Assembly (NCBI GenBank): GCA_006384855.1
Contig: VCJN01001658.1
Location: 7,501-71,500, forward strand
Source of the DNA: Tetraselmis striata
Lineage: Eukaryota; Chlorophyta; Chlorodendrophyceae; Chlorodendrales; Chlorodendraceae
Direction of reading: 5' to 3'
DNA: 64,000 nt
Within the stretch, counting starts at the first letter, position 1. Each line of letters starts with the position of its first letter. Below the pieces are notes generated by a model. The model saw nothing but the letters and a program-made list of their open reading frames with translations. It was not told where the DNA came from and ran no database searches. Below, piece after piece: positions 1-12,283 of the stretch. The position numbers were made by a program, and so were the translations under genes.

Positions 1-84
1 CTAAGTTGGAACAAAGCAAGAAATTTGAAGTTGCTGGTCCGATGTGAGGCTTTTGGGGGGGGGGCATTTGTGAGGCGCAACGCC

Positions 85-245
85 CAATGTGATGCTCACG
101 GTACGTGTTCCTATAGGTGCGCCGGCACACGTATAAGATCATTCACTGCAGAGTTCCGCTTTGGTTTTCTCCACATTTGACCTCTGGCAGGCCGAGTGGG
201 CACTTGGTCGCAGTGTTCCGATCACCGCGCCGGCACCCGTATGCA
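85..245 (+). repeat. Copy of intronic foldback-family repeat (partial)
   Basis: This stretch shares a core with four other places in the window: a segment reading roughly CTACATTTGACCTCTGGCAG, then a G-rich part, then CGCAGTGTT and a GCGCCGGCACCCGTA-like end. The other copies are near 4.0-4.4, 33.0, 34.9-35.2 and 59.4 kb. It lies just past the last recognisable C2 exon of the minus-strand gene, after a good GTGCGC donor at 308-303, so it is probably in an intron. If that donor is not used, the C2 reading frame runs through this repeat to a stop at 143, giving an odd tail of about 55 residues. Confidence 0.7.
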
Positions 246-308
246 CACTCAAGGAGCACTCTCCCGCACGCTTGGCGACACGCGCGAGTGGGCGAGGAGC
301 GCGCGCAC

Positions 309-3300
309 CTCTTGAAGCTGAGCTCCAGGGAGCCCGACTTGACGTCGCTCAGCTTGAGCGTCACCGGCGTCTCCTCGCCGCCCGCCGCGCGCGACAGCTC
401 CGCCGCGCTGAGCATCGCGGTGCCCATGAAGTCGGGCGAGCCGACGCGGTCCCAGTCGAACACCTCCAGCTTCAGGTCCAAGCCCTCCTGGTAGCGCATG
501 AACCTGCCGTGGAGCGGAGAGAGACCGCGTAGCCACGAGCAGAGTTGGCGCCGGGGTCGGTCAGTCGAGCAATCTGTCAATGAATGAATGAATCCAATCC
601 AATCCAATCCAATCCAATCCAATCCAGTCCAATCCAATCCAATCCAATCCAATCCAATCCAATCCAATCCAGTCAAATGCAATGCAATGCAATCCAGTCA
701 AATCCAATCCAATCCAATCCAATCCAATCCAATCCAATCCAGTCAAATGCAATCCGATCCAATCCATCCCGCAGTGAGGCACAGCACAGCAGCCTCTGGC
801 ATGCGGCGCTCTGCAGAGGCCCGAACTCCACTTCGCACTAGCCGACAGTCCACCGGTATGTCCTCCTCCTATCTGTGCACTCGTACTCCCGTTATGCGCC
901 GACACTTTGCGATGCTCGCAGGCGAGTGATTGTGGACGTATGCGGTTGCTCGTGGCGGTTGCTCGTTGACATAATATGTGAGACGGTGAGTTGGTGGCTG
1001 TTTTAACCAGCTTAGGATTAGGCGTCGCCAGAGAACGCCGGGTCATAATCATCGCTTTGGATCCGTACCCGTGATTAAGAGAAGAGGCGTTGTAACTTTT
1101 ACTACACGGTGAGGTACCGGATCTGCAATAGACAGTACACTACATAGGTTTCAGTACTGCAATTGTAAACAAGATAATTAGACAAGTACATCACGGAGTA
1201 GTCCCCGGGGCCTGCTGTGTGGGAGTCATGTCAGTTGGAAGTCTACGCGGATATATACGTTGATGTCACTTAACGCATACATATACTGTGAAATGACGCA
1301 CGGCAGAGGAAGTTCCACTATATACATTGCTGCTGCTGAAACCACGAGCCCCGTGCCGTGTCCCAAGCTAGATTACGGGAGTCGCGGGCAGGCGAGGTGA
1401 CGCGGCGGCTGGGAAGGAGAGTTGCGCGCCGGGGAGGAGGAGGGGGAGTAGGGGAGAAGGGGGGGGGGGGGGGGGAGGGATGCGCGGCGCACTTGAGCTC
1501 GCGCCAGGTGGGGTTGAGCGTGTTCTTCTTGATCTGCGTCTTGTGGCGTGTCTGCCCGTAGTGCAGCACAACGAAGGGGTCGGAGGAGCCCAGCCGGTCG
1601 CATGACTGCGCGGGGATGGACCAGGGCCCGGGGGGAGGGGAAGCACATCAACCTGGCTCAGCGGCAGCTGCACAGTCACACCGACGAGCGCGCATTGACA
1701 CAGATAAGCGGTAGCCACTGGGAGAGTGGAGGGCAGCGCGAGGGGGGATGGTTGGGGGTGGCGGAGGTCGAAGGTGGGGAAATGGGAAGGGGGGGGGGGG
1801 GGGGGGAGAGCAGCGGGGGCGCACGATGAGGTCGATGCCGCGGCCGACGGTGACTTCCAGCGTGGTGTCCAGTTGCCTCAGCTTTGTGCCCTCGGACACG
1901 ACCGCTGGGTCCGCCTGCGTGGTGCCACACGTCCGGCTCAGCAGCGGCCCAGGGCGCCCTTGCTTGCTTGCGGTGGACGCAGCAGGCGGGTCGGGGGAAA
2001 GAGGCAGGGAGGCGGGTCGGGGGAAAGCGGGGGGGGGGGGGGGGGGTCCGAGTCGCACCGAGGAGCCGGGTAGCCGCACAGCACGGACGAGCAGCTCGCC
2101 GGTGTCCACGCCCTGTGGCAGTCACGACAATAGGCCGGGTGTCAGTGCTGGGGGCCCGGGGGATGGGGGTGGGGTGGGGGGTGGGGGGGGGGGGGGGGAG
2201 GGGGCAGAGTTGCAGCGTTGACAGAGCTGCAGAGGCCCGGCTTCTGGCCAAGGAACAGCAGGAAGAGGAGGAGGAGGAGGAGCAGGAGGAGGATGTGGGG
2301 CATATGCCGGAGGCGGGCGTGCCGCTGAGCTTACTCTGATAGCAACCCAGCAAGCCAGGGGTAGGAGGAAAGAGAGGGGGGGGGGGGGGGGGGGGTCGAC
2401 ATGGTACGGAAGGGGCGTACCGTGAGCTGCAGCCATGACTCTGTGACTTCCTCCGTGAGGCTGGCAGTCTGCGGGGAGGGAGGGGCTAGGGGCTCAGCGC
2501 CTCATATGTCACGGAACCATGCGGGTCGCCGCCAACCCAGGCCACAGCACAGCGCCGGCTGGCGCGTAGTGGCCGCAAAATAATCATCCCGCCGCAACAT
2601 GCTGCGCCATTGCACTGCAGGGTAGTGTCGTGTGGTGTGAGGGGGCAGCATCGGATGCGCACATGGAACCTGCGACCGGATTGTCCCAGATGTGCAGGTG
2701 TTGTGATGGGCTGAATACCGGGTGTTGCGAGGGGCAATATATGTGGTTTGGTTGCAAGGGGGGAGGAGGGGGGGCATTGATTGAGACTGACGCGAATCAC
2801 AGCAACAAAGCAACGCCGCACACATTCACCAGCCCTCCCTCTCTCCGATCACGCATCGCCATTATCGCTCCTACAACTCCAACCTTGAGATTTATTCGAG
2901 TTTGCTGGTCGCGAAAATGAAGAACTGTTTTGAACTGTCCAGTCAGGGATTCCGTGCGGTATTCGCAATGCATTCTGATATATTTCCAGAATAAGTATAG
3001 TTCTCCGTTTTCCTATTTGTAACGGGCTCAAGAACAATAATATGCAGCAAACCTCAAGCACGGTTACGGCGCGCCGCTACCTTCAAACACCCGTGGCCCA
3101 AAGAGCGGCAACAAAAAGAAACCAAACAGATCCTTCACTGATAGCATTACTGTGTCAGTCACCGAGCGGAACTGTGCCTGCACCGCCGGTGAGCTCCGTA
3201 TTGCATCTGACGGGTAGAGGTGTAGAAGTTTGTATCATGGCGGTGCGTGATCGGAGGAAGGAATGCTGGCAAATGTGTTCGCTTTGCTGCTATGATTGAT

Positions 3301-6300
3301 CTCCATCATTATCAACCCCCTCCCCCCCCCTCCCCCCCCACTGACCTTGATCCGTTTGCAACTTAACGACATCCATTGCAGTATTCAGCAAGCCGGCGGC
3401 ATTGGGCGGGAGGGCGGGCGGGTGGAGGGACGACTGGCATGGTGCGCTGCACCTTGAGGGTGGTGCGCCCGATCGCGCGGTCCGCGCTGGAGTCGTTGTG
3501 GTCCCGCACCTCCAGGGCGAGCTGCCGGCATCAGGCGGGGAGAAAGAGGGGGGGGGGGGGGGGGGGTTCAGACGCGGCGTGGCTGTCCGCAGACGACGGC
3601 CGTGTAGCGGTGTGATGGCGGAGTGGCACCTTGGCGCGGGCGGGCGCACCTTGGTGCTGTACAGGTTCTCGTCCAGGATGATGACCTCGTTCCAGAAGGG
3701 CGTCAGCGTGCGGTCGATGTACGCGGTGTTGAGCTCCTGCTCCCCGTACTTGATGCGCACGTACGGGTCGCTGTGCTCGCCGCGGTGTACCGCCGTCAGC
3801 TGGCGCGCCTCCACGATCTGCAGCAGCAGCGCGTGGCCGCCCTGCACCGCCGCCGCCTTCTCCGCCGCCTGCTAGCGCAGCGCAGCGCCACAGAGCGCAG
3901 CGCCGCTGACGGCTCAGCGCAGACGTGTGCTCGTGTGCTGAGTGGCCGCGCGAAATTGCAGTGGGCTTATAACTATGTGCACTGTAATTCCTGTAACATG
4001 TACGGGTGCAGACTGATCTATAACAAGCCTGATTTTCTAAAGCCGCAAATTGGGCTTGCCAGCGACCTACGGGTGCCGACGCAGCATTGAGAGCAATGCG
4101 AATGAGAACCTGCCCTACTCGCCAGGGGTCAAACGTAGAAACTATAATGTAACTATAGTTTCATTATAGTTTCATTATAGTTTGAATGTTCTTATCGGTT
4201 GCATGCACAGCACAAACTAAGACTTATAATATCATCTTTGTATCGGTGCGTAGGCACCTGAACAAGAACCCTTTAAACAACACTCGAATTGGGCTTGCAT
4301 GCAACCTAAAAGAACATTCACCATATTTCCATTATAATTTTGTCTACATTTGACCGCTGGCAAGTAGTAGGGCAGGTTCTGATTTGCAGAGTCCTTATTA
4401 TCGCGCTGGCACTTCGGTCCGTGGGTGGCAACTACATACAGTGAGTGCCGTAGCAATCCCGCCGCGCGTTGGTAGTCGCATCTGCTATACATTGCCACAA
4501 AAAATGACCTGTACACAGGTGCACGGCAAGGCAAACAACAACGCAATCGGTGATCAATGTATATATAAATGCCGACGTGGAGGAAGGAGCGCACCTCGCC
4601 CTTGTGGTAGTGCCACTCCCTCACGCGCACCTCCACCGACACCTGCACCTCCGGCTTCTCCTCCAGGGGGATGGTCACCTGCGCGGGCAGGGGGCGCGCG
4701 AGGGTGAGCCACATGCAGGGGGGGCGGCTAGCTTCAGTTCCGTCACTCTTGCGCACAAGTAACTACTCAGCTGACATTGGCTCGGTCGGTTGTCGGGGCG
4801 AGACGTCACAGGACTTCAACGACAACATCAGCCACAGTGTTGGCCGCCCACCACCTCAGGCGGTGGGCAGCTACTGATGGATTAAACTCCCATTCCATCG
4901 CCATCAACCAACCTCCTCTCCATCCTCTCGCACAGGTGGCAAGCAAGAAGCCCCTCCCCTCCCACCCCCTCCCCCCGCCGCCGCGGTCCTTCAGCGCCTA
5001 TCTCGTGGAATCGCCTGCCTGTTGGTATCGGAGTGAGGGCGTCCCGGCTGCGGGTACGTAGGTGGGAGGGCGGCAGGGCACGGAGGAGTTGGGGCGTGGC
5101 AGCAGGTGGGGCGGGTCCGTGGCGGTCGCGCCTTCCAGGGGCTGCCCTTGGCGCGCTGCCTCTTAGCAAAGGGTAAGCCGCCCTCCAGCTGCCCCCACCA
5201 CGCGGTGGTACCGTCCGCCATGTGGTCCAGCTGAGCAGGAAAGAGAGGGGCAAAGCGGAGTTGGGGGGGGGGGGGGGGGGGGTGGGGGGGGGGATGGCGT
5301 CAGCACGGGAGGTCACGCAGCTTTATGGCATGCCTCTGTGTTCACTGCTCCTCCTGCGGTGGCTAGACGTTGCGCCCTGTGGCCCCCTCCGGGGATCGGC
5401 AGGCGGCGGAGAAGGCCTCGGCCATGCAGATTGTGGAGGCGCGCCAGCTGGGAGCAGGACAATACGACAGCCGCCCGGCGTGTCGGAACATTGACTTATC
5501 TATTACTAAATCAGTACTGGCGGTAGAAAGCGGGGGTGGGTCGAGTTTAACCTTATGGTTTCACCAAGCCAGACACCACCTACGCCAACACCACGCTATC
5601 GCCCTCGTGGGGCAAGGTCACCGCCCTGAACCAAAGCAGTGACAGACCCCCCGCCTCCCCTCCCCCCCCCCCCCCCCCAACGGCAACAAACACCCACTTT
5701 ATTGCTCCAGCGGCTTTTTGAGCCTCTGTGCGCCGCAGTGGCCGGATGCAGGCTGAGCACCTGGGGAGGGAAGAAGAGGAAAAGGGGGGGACAACAAGGG
5801 GGCTGATGCCGCGCACCAGTAGGGAGGCCGTCCCGATCGACTTCTTGTTCACAAACACCTTGAAGAACAGCTGGCCGTCCTGTGGCCACATCCGCGAGCA
5901 CATCGCGGGCATCAGCGTGCCCGTGCCAGCGCCCCCCTCCCCCCCCCCCCTCGCTCGTCCGGCCTCGGTCCGCATGGCCCCTCCCAGGCGGCACCGCCTC
6001 GCTGGTGTCTGTTGCAGCAAGGCTACCAATGGCACGCACCATGCCCGCCAGCTGCAGGTACAGCTTCTGGTGAAATGCGGCAGAGCCGCTGCCCTCCAAC
6101 TGCGCACAGACACCGACAGCACAGCCGACAGCCGTCAAAAAAGTCAGTAGCCAACCCTGAAACCTTACCAACCCGGCAGCTGCCATGCTTGCTGCCACCC
6201 ACATGCTCCAACATGCTCCCACAGCCCCGCCTCATTGGCAGCGTGGCTTGCAGCAGCTGCAGGAGAAGGCGGATGCGGGGCGACTTGCCCGAGCCCGCCC

Positions 6301-9300
6301 GCCACAGCCGCAGCGTCAGCAGTGCCCCAGCCGCAGCTGTAGCTGCCGCTGCCACCTAGCCCCTGACTTTCAGCCGCTGCGCCATCTCTCTCCGAGTGCG
6401 AGCGCGGCAATACAAACATCGTGGACAAGAACCGGTCCCGCCTGCCAGAGGTGTTATGTAATCGAAACTTTGGCAAAACTATGGCAGCCTGCAGCCTTAA
6501 CACGAGGTTTGAGTAAGGGGTACTTATGGGAGCGGCGGCGGCCGCGTATTGCCCCTCCCTCCCTCTCTGTATCTCAGACACCCACTTGCGCCTGGCCAAG
6601 TGGGCCAACGCGCGGCAGCAGGAGCAGCAGGAGCAGCAGCCCCGCGTACGCCATACTGACCCCAGCCCGCCGCCCCAGTGTCTGCCCCGCGCGCCGCACC
6701 TTGCCGCTCAGCATGCGCGTGATCTGCTGCAGCTTGACCTCCATCTCCAGCGCGTCCTCCCCTGCGCCAGAGGTGAGAAGCTGCGCTGGCACGCCCGACA
6801 CGGCCACCACGTGCACCGACACCTGCCCATCATGGAGCCGGGGGAGACTCAGCTGAGGAGGTATGAACAGGATGGGAGCGCCGGCTGGAGAACAAGCACG
6901 GAAGGGAGGATGGAGGTGGGGGGGGGGGGGGGGGCAGACCTGCGCGCCGACGACGTCCGCAAAGAGGTCGTTGATGTCGAGGCCTATGGCCTTGCGGTTG
7001 GGCAGCGTGAACTTCTTCTCCATCACCGTGCTGAAGGCCTTCTCCAGGAAGGAGAAGCCGCCCAGCTCGGCCTCCACGCCGCCGGGGCCCTGCCCGCCAC
7101 GCCAGCCGTGCGGTGATTCAGCAGAAAGCAGTTCACAACGTCCTCCCGCCCTGCCTGCAAAGCCCACACCTCTTCTTCCAATGTGTCTCCCTCCCATATC
7201 CATCGCCGCCATATACCCCCCCCCCTCCCGGCCGCCCCCCTTTCACAACCCCAACCTCTTCCCATCCAGCGGCTACGGGCGCCCCACCTTGACACGGATC
7301 TGCAGCTTGGTGGTCGGTTTCTCCTTGAAGCCGTACAGAATGAGGCCGTCCTGCTCGGTGCGGCGCTCGGGTCAGGCCGCGGGGACATGCTGCTAAACCC
7401 AGCAGGCTGGGAAGGAATTGCACAGAGGAAAGGACAACGCAAAGGAAGCAGGGATATGGGGCGAGGGTCACCTCCAGGAAGGGGAAGAAGCGCAGGTTGC
7501 CGGAGACAGAGACACCATGCACGGTGATCGTGGTGTTGACGGCCACACTGCGTTGGGCCCGGGGGAGGGGGCAAAAGGAGCATCTTAACGGCTTGAAGGG
7601 CATCTTTGGCGGCGCACCATCAGGTGGAGGGGAGTAGACTGGCAAGAAGAGGGGGGTGTGGGGGGGCACGGGATACTGGGGGCCCACGTGGCGGTCTCGA
7701 CGCGGGCGCTGATGGCTATTGCAAGCTGCGAGCTGACGAATTTGACGGACAGGTCCCAGTGCGTGAGTGCGCCCTCCGAGTCGCTGAAGGCCTGTGATGG
7801 GTGTGGGCCATCATCAGCCTCTACAATCCCCCCCCCCCCCCCCCCCCCCGCCCCCTCCTCCCGCCCTTTCCGCGGCTGGCGGGCTGCCACATCCTCCGCC
7901 ATGCAAGGAAATGCCGTCAGCGCCAGCGTCACGGCTCTCGACGCCCGTCTCCCTCTTCTCCTTCCGCTACTAGTTGCCTGCCCACATCGTCCGCTGTGCA
8001 GAAGACCCCACCCCACCCCCCCTCTTTGGCTGCCCAGAACCTCTGCCAGGCAGGTATACACGCCGTGAGCGCCAGCATCATGCCGCGCATTCCCCCCCCC
8101 CCCCCCCCCTCCCCGGCCTGTCCACCGTTTCTCCCTGGCGCAGCCTGCCATCCCCTTCGCGCCAGGCAGCTGCATGCCGGCCCAGCTCACCTGCCAGCTG
8201 GAGAGGTACGGCGCCGCAGAGCCCAGCGTGAGCGACTCCACCGTGACCTCCATGTTTGGCGGCGCGCTGTCGCGGATCTTCTTTGCAATCTGGGCGAATG
8301 GTGAGACAGGACACAGAGAAGCGGACAGGAGGAGAGGGGCTCAGCGCGCGAGCCCCTCCCCACCTCCTGTACCCTATGTGTAGTGCCCCCTCCCCCTCCG
8401 CCCCCTTGGCCAACACACACACACACACACACACAGCGCACCTTCTCCCCGATCTTCTTGGTGATCTTCCGCTCCAGGAAGCTCGGCCATATCGCCATGA
8501 GGATCTGCCACCCGGGCGGGCAGGCGGGTAAGCAGGGGCTTGTAGCGCGGGCTGATCACAGCCCAGCCGCAGCCGCGGCATGCCCTGGGGAGAAAGATGG
8601 CGGGGGCAGGAGCGGAAAAGGGGGGGGGGGGGGTTGCGCAGGCGGGGCCCACCTTGTTGATGGTCTCGGGCGTCTCCACGCTGGTGGCGGGGTTGTAGTA
8701 CAGCTGCCGCTGCAGCACCGTGTGCTCGCGCGCGTCCACCGCCATGCGGTGCTCGTGCAGGGCGTTGGTCTCTACCACCTGAAGCCCATCCGACCCCGTC
8801 AGGCCTCCGCCACCGCCACCGCCACCGCAACTGGCGCGGCCTCTCACTATCTTGCGCCCAGGCAATTGAGCCGCACATGCGGGCTTTGGGCAGTCCATGC
8901 AAGGCGAGTACCATGCGGGATATTCTTGGCCGCACCCAGCGAAATAGGACCCCCAGATGGCTGCCCCCCTTCCCCCCCTCCTCCCCGGAGATCGAGCTCA
9001 GAGGTATGCCATGCGTGCCACACGCCTTGCCTCTGATGTTTAGCCCCACCCCTCCCGCCCACCCCGGCCCAGAGTCTTCACCACAGCACTGCGTCTCCAC
9101 CGCCATCATGCCACAGTATCCTCCCACTCCTGCCCCCCTTCCCCTCTTCCGCCTCCCGCGAAACGTTCTCAATCTCCGGGGCGCATCGTGGTGGTGTAAT
9201 AAGGGCGGGGGGGAGGGGCACTGCTACCTTTGCGTTTGGATGACAGGGCGTTTCGGGGTGTTCGGGTTGAGGGTCACAGCATCCCCGGGTCACAGGGGAG

Positions 9301-9604
9301 GGGTATTGGTTGAGGAGTGATCATGGAGAGTCGGAAGAGAGGGGAGCAGGGTCTCGGGGTTTGGCGGGAAGAGGGGTTTTTAGGGGAGAGGGCGTGGGAG
9401 GACTGGCGGAGCGGGACCTAGGGGTGAAAGGGGAGGAGGGGGTGGGGGGTATCATAAGGGAAATAACGCGGAGACTAGGGGAGTAGCTGGGGAGAGAGGG
9501 GGGGGGGGTCCCACCTTCAAGCGCAGCCACATGAGAGCGCCCCATAGCAGTGCAAGCAGCGGGTACCAGCGGGGCACCAGCCAGATGCACGCCAGCAGCG
9601 CCAC
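309..9604 (-). CDS. Extended synaptotagmin / tricalbin-like protein (SMP + three C2 domains), partial
   Basis: Exons (descending, joined in phase where stated) are 9604-9515, 8778-8653, 8504-8442, 8289-8191, 7791-7688, 7547-7472, 7350-7288, 7089-6940, 6822-6700, 6099-6040, 5879-5817, 5230-5132 (GC donor, less sure), 4678-4595, 3868-3650, 3521-3453, 2468-2421, 2112-2059, 1914-1825, 1605-1493 and 503-309. The 9604-9515 exon is a hydrophobic hairpin-like membrane segment (VALLACIWLVPRWYPLLALL). It is followed by the SMP signature WPSFLERKITKKIGEK and the SMP strands through 6940. Then come a degenerate C2, a C2 with HSDPYVRI and TLTPFWNE, and a last C2 with SSDPFVVLHYG, TLNPTWRE and VFDWDRVGSPDFMG. 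The family tethers the ER to the plasma membrane and moves lipids through the SMP tube. The first exon (9,610-9,860) and one small exon near 6.3 kb are unresolved. The 3' end probably lies left of base 1. Confidence 0.88.
591..768. repeat. (AATCC)n pentanucleotide satellite
   Basis: About 35 tandem copies of AATCC (GGATT on the other strand) with occasional AGTCC or ATGCA variants. It lies in the intron between the last two recognised C2 exons (1493 and 503) of the synaptotagmin-like gene. It creates meaningless long open frames on both strands (SNPIQ / DWIGL repeats), which I do not treat as genes. Confidence 0.95.
4000..4435. repeat. Two oppositely oriented copies of the foldback-family repeat
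   Basis: The left copy (about 4,000-4,225) is in minus orientation and the right copy (about 4,245-4,435) in plus orientation, with GCATGCAACC-like ends facing each other. Both contain the conserved block TTTGACC..TGGC followed by AGTAGGGCAGGTTCT. They sit in the intron between the exons ending at 4595 and starting at 3868. A short AT-rich triplication (CATTATAGTTT) lies between the core and the end of the left copy. Confidence 0.75.
5395..5640 (+). pseudogene. Inverted, decayed copy of the C2 exon inside an intron
   Basis: On the plus strand, 5402-5453 reads GCGGCGGAGAAGG... and translates as AAEKASAMQIVEARQLGA. This closely matches the start of the minus-strand C2 exon at 3868 (AAEKAAAVQ...LLLQIVEARQLTA) with a short internal deletion. 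Further on (5555-5635) it encodes TTYANTTLSPSWGK, comparable to NTAYIDRTLTPFWNE of the same exon. It is in opposite orientation to the host gene and lies in the intron between 5817 and 5230. It has no complete frame, so it is a duplicated and inverted exon remnant, not a working gene. Confidence 0.65.
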
Positions 9605-10109
9605 CTGGGGGGCAGGTTCGGGGCGGGCAGGAGCGGCGATCAGGCGAGCACGTCTTCCAACGCAGCGGTTGGGGTGGGTGGGTGGGGAAAAGGAGATTGA
9701 ACGACGACGACGACTTGAAGCGGCCGTTGTGGCGCGCGCCGCCTCCGACCATACTCAGATGAGACGACTCTGGGCTGGGCAGAGCAGCGAACGCCAACGC
9801 ACAGTGATCGTCGACGAAATCATCGCGAGCGCCCTCCTCTCCCGGAGTCGGGACTAGCAGGCCTGCCGCTCGCGCTGTTGGAAGCTACTGCGGACAGAAT
9901 CTCGCGGAGTCGGTGCTGGTTAGTGTTTTACTGACATAGGAACAAAGAGGCGGCGGACGACGGTGTTGATGTGCAGATCGCTTGCTGAGTGGTGTTGCCC
10001 TGCTGTAGCCCTGCTGGATGATGAGCTTCGTCGCGGGGCGGCGAGGGCATGCCGGATGACTTCGGGTACGACAAGAGCCCAACGACAAAGTGCCGGCCGA
10101 CAATTACCT

Positions 10110-10195
10110 CGGGTTCTGCTTAAATGTAGGCTTTTTCCTCCCCCAGTACTTTGCGTGCAATCTCTGGACGCTCTCCCTGTAACCAAAAAGTATTA
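10110..10195 (+). repeat. Short retroposon-like element, copy 1, with 9-bp target duplication
   Basis: The element starts near GGGTTCTGCTTAAATG and ends with CTGTAACCAAAAAGTATTA. It is flanked by the exact direct repeat CAATTACCT at 10101-10109 and 10196-10204. The same 3' end (TAACCAAAAAGT) recurs at 10.32, 14.79 and 55.68 kb with different 5' truncation points, the pattern left by target-primed reverse transcription. Confidence 0.75.
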
Positions 10196-10239
10196 CAATT
10201 ACCTGCCACATCGCCGGGCCCCGCGGCCCGGCGCTAAGA

Positions 10240-10321
10240 GGGTTCTGCTTAAATGTAGGCTTTTTCCTCCCCCAGTACTTTGCGTGCATTCTCTTGACGC
10301 TCTCCCTGTAACCAAAAAGTA
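10240..10321 (+). repeat. Short retroposon-like element, copy 2
   Basis: Nearly identical over 82 bases to copy 1 at 10111-10192, with a period of 129 bases. No clear flanking direct repeat is visible, so it may come from a local duplication and not from a separate insertion. A GC-rich palindrome (GGGCCCCGCGGCCC) lies between the two copies. Confidence 0.8.
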
Positions 10322-12283
10322 CATATTACAAAGTGCAGTGGTTCGAACCAAACCCATTTTAAAATATAGTAGCGACTATCATGGCGACCATAATAAATCA
10401 GAGTACGACAGGTCGCTACGTCACTAACATACTACCGGTATTCGTACTAATACTACTGATACTGATATTCGTACTAGTACTATTTTACTTTATATCAGGG
10501 CTTTCACAAAAGCGCACAACAGAACTAACAACAACTATGAAAGGTTGCCAGCAAAAGATTCGTACTAGTATTAGTACTTGTATAAGCTTGCTCTGCTGTG
10601 GCTCCATCACCTCCATCACCTACATCATCAGCAGCGCCTTTGACTCGTCGGTGACGGTGCGCGTAGCGTCTGCGCAGCGAAGGCTGAGCTTGATGAGAGG
10701 CTGGTGAGAGGCGCAGGGGCGGGTCGATGCACGCCAAGGAAAAATAAATTGGCGCCGCGCAGTGACTGCTGCACCATCCGTGTGGGCGCATGCTGGCGGT
10801 AGGGATGGCAGCAAGACTCAGTCATCGATTACTCTTGATCGGTGACGGAAATCAAGCCTCCGTCATCGATGTCAAGACTTGATGACGAAGAAAGTCTTGT
10901 CATCGCCTTGAGCGCCCTTGCTGGCACCGGAGGTGACCCGGAGGTACAAATTGCGGGCAAACAGGGATGCATGACGTCGGTGTCCTCGCTCCATCCCTCC
11001 TTGTTCTCCTCCCCGAGCTTGTCGGTGGCCCTCCAGCTCCGCAGCAAGCCGCGTTGAGCCATGCTCGCTGCCCGCAAGATCCGCGATGGAAACGCTGCAC
11101 AGGTCAGCATGATGCTTGCCCGTGCCCTCGCCATCGATCCCGGCTGCTGTCAGGGCAAACGCTCAGCATTTGGCTCCTTGAAGACAGCTGGCTCATGCCT
11201 GTTGAGCGCACTTGTCTCCCCTTCAGGGCCTCCTCCACCGTTCTGCATAGCTTCTCGGCGCTGCCGGATGGCCTACGAGTCATTGGGGAGCGGGACGCCG
11301 CGGGATGCCGGCTGGAGCCGACCGGTGGGTCCTTGGGCAGGGCCTTCTTCAGGTGACGGCCAAACGCCAGCGAGCAAGCTTGCCCCTCCGCCACGCGAGG
11401 GCCGCCTTGTGACAGGAAGCAGTGGCACGATAAGGCTGCAAACATGTGCATTCGGGCAGCAGCCGCACTGCCGGACGGTGGTCAGGCAGCAGAGACCGCA
11501 CCGGCAGCCATATGCGATCCCCTGGCTGTTCGAATCTGAATCTTACTGACATTGGTAATTTCATGCGCGGATGCCCGTGCTGGAAAGTGGACTGGCAGTA
11601 GGTACTCGTGGACAATCCTTATTGTACAGCGTCAATATGCTTGCCCCACCAGGATTACGCCTTCCCTTGCAATTGTGTTTCCTGTGTTGCCGACATATAG
11701 TCCTGAACGGCTCAACCGATGAGTGATGGAAGGTGGAAGTGCTCGGAGCTACTTACAGTGGGTGCAGCGAGCCGGGCTCGAGCTGCTGGGACTAATGAAG
11801 TGAGCAAAGCAGCTGCGCGGGCCGAGCCTGTTAGGATGGGCGGGGCGCGCGCACTAGCGTGCTGATACTAGTTCTGTAATCTACGATATCTACAGTACTA
11901 GTGTCTTGTCTTGCTCGGGTCGGATGTGAAGTCCGGACGCGCGCGCAGCACGCCATCTACTGATATTGGTATCAGTAGATTGCCAGAAGGACCTATCAGA
12001 GCACATACTCCAACAAGTCCAGCAGTATTCTTCTGGTACCTCGCTAGAGCTGTGCGGCTAAAAACACAATGAGCAGCAACCATGGCATCGCTCTCTCCAC
12101 CGTGCGCTGCAAACAACCTCTGCAAGACGCAGAGGATGCCAATTCGACGTCACCTGCCACAAAGCAGGCATATATAGTTACTTAGGCATTGCCGGCATGC
12201 TGGTGTGCAGCTGTCACGGGCGGCCGATTTGATGCAGGGATGCAGCGTACTCAGAGTGTCGTCCGTCAAGACGGTCACAGATA

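Larger units (their letters stand above)
9861..12283. other. Intergenic region without a supported gene
   Basis: Contains the 5' flank of the synaptotagmin-like gene, two copies of a short retroposon-like repeat (10.1-10.3 kb), an AT-rich stretch rich in GTACTA-type motifs (10.38-10.58 kb), and otherwise unremarkable sequence. The open frames here are short and overlap on both strands, without domain-like content. Confidence 0.6.

Noticed and set aside
584..1052. Long open frames on both strands encoding SNPIQ or DWIGL repeats
   Set aside because: They are translations of the AATCC satellite inside an intron.
8078..9172. 364-aa minus-strand frame
   Set aside because: Runs through several introns of the synaptotagmin-like gene in the wrong frame and includes homopolymer translations.
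10325..10345. GGTTCGAACC reminiscent of a tRNA T-arm
   Set aside because: A simple palindrome with no acceptor stem, D-arm or anticodon arm around it.
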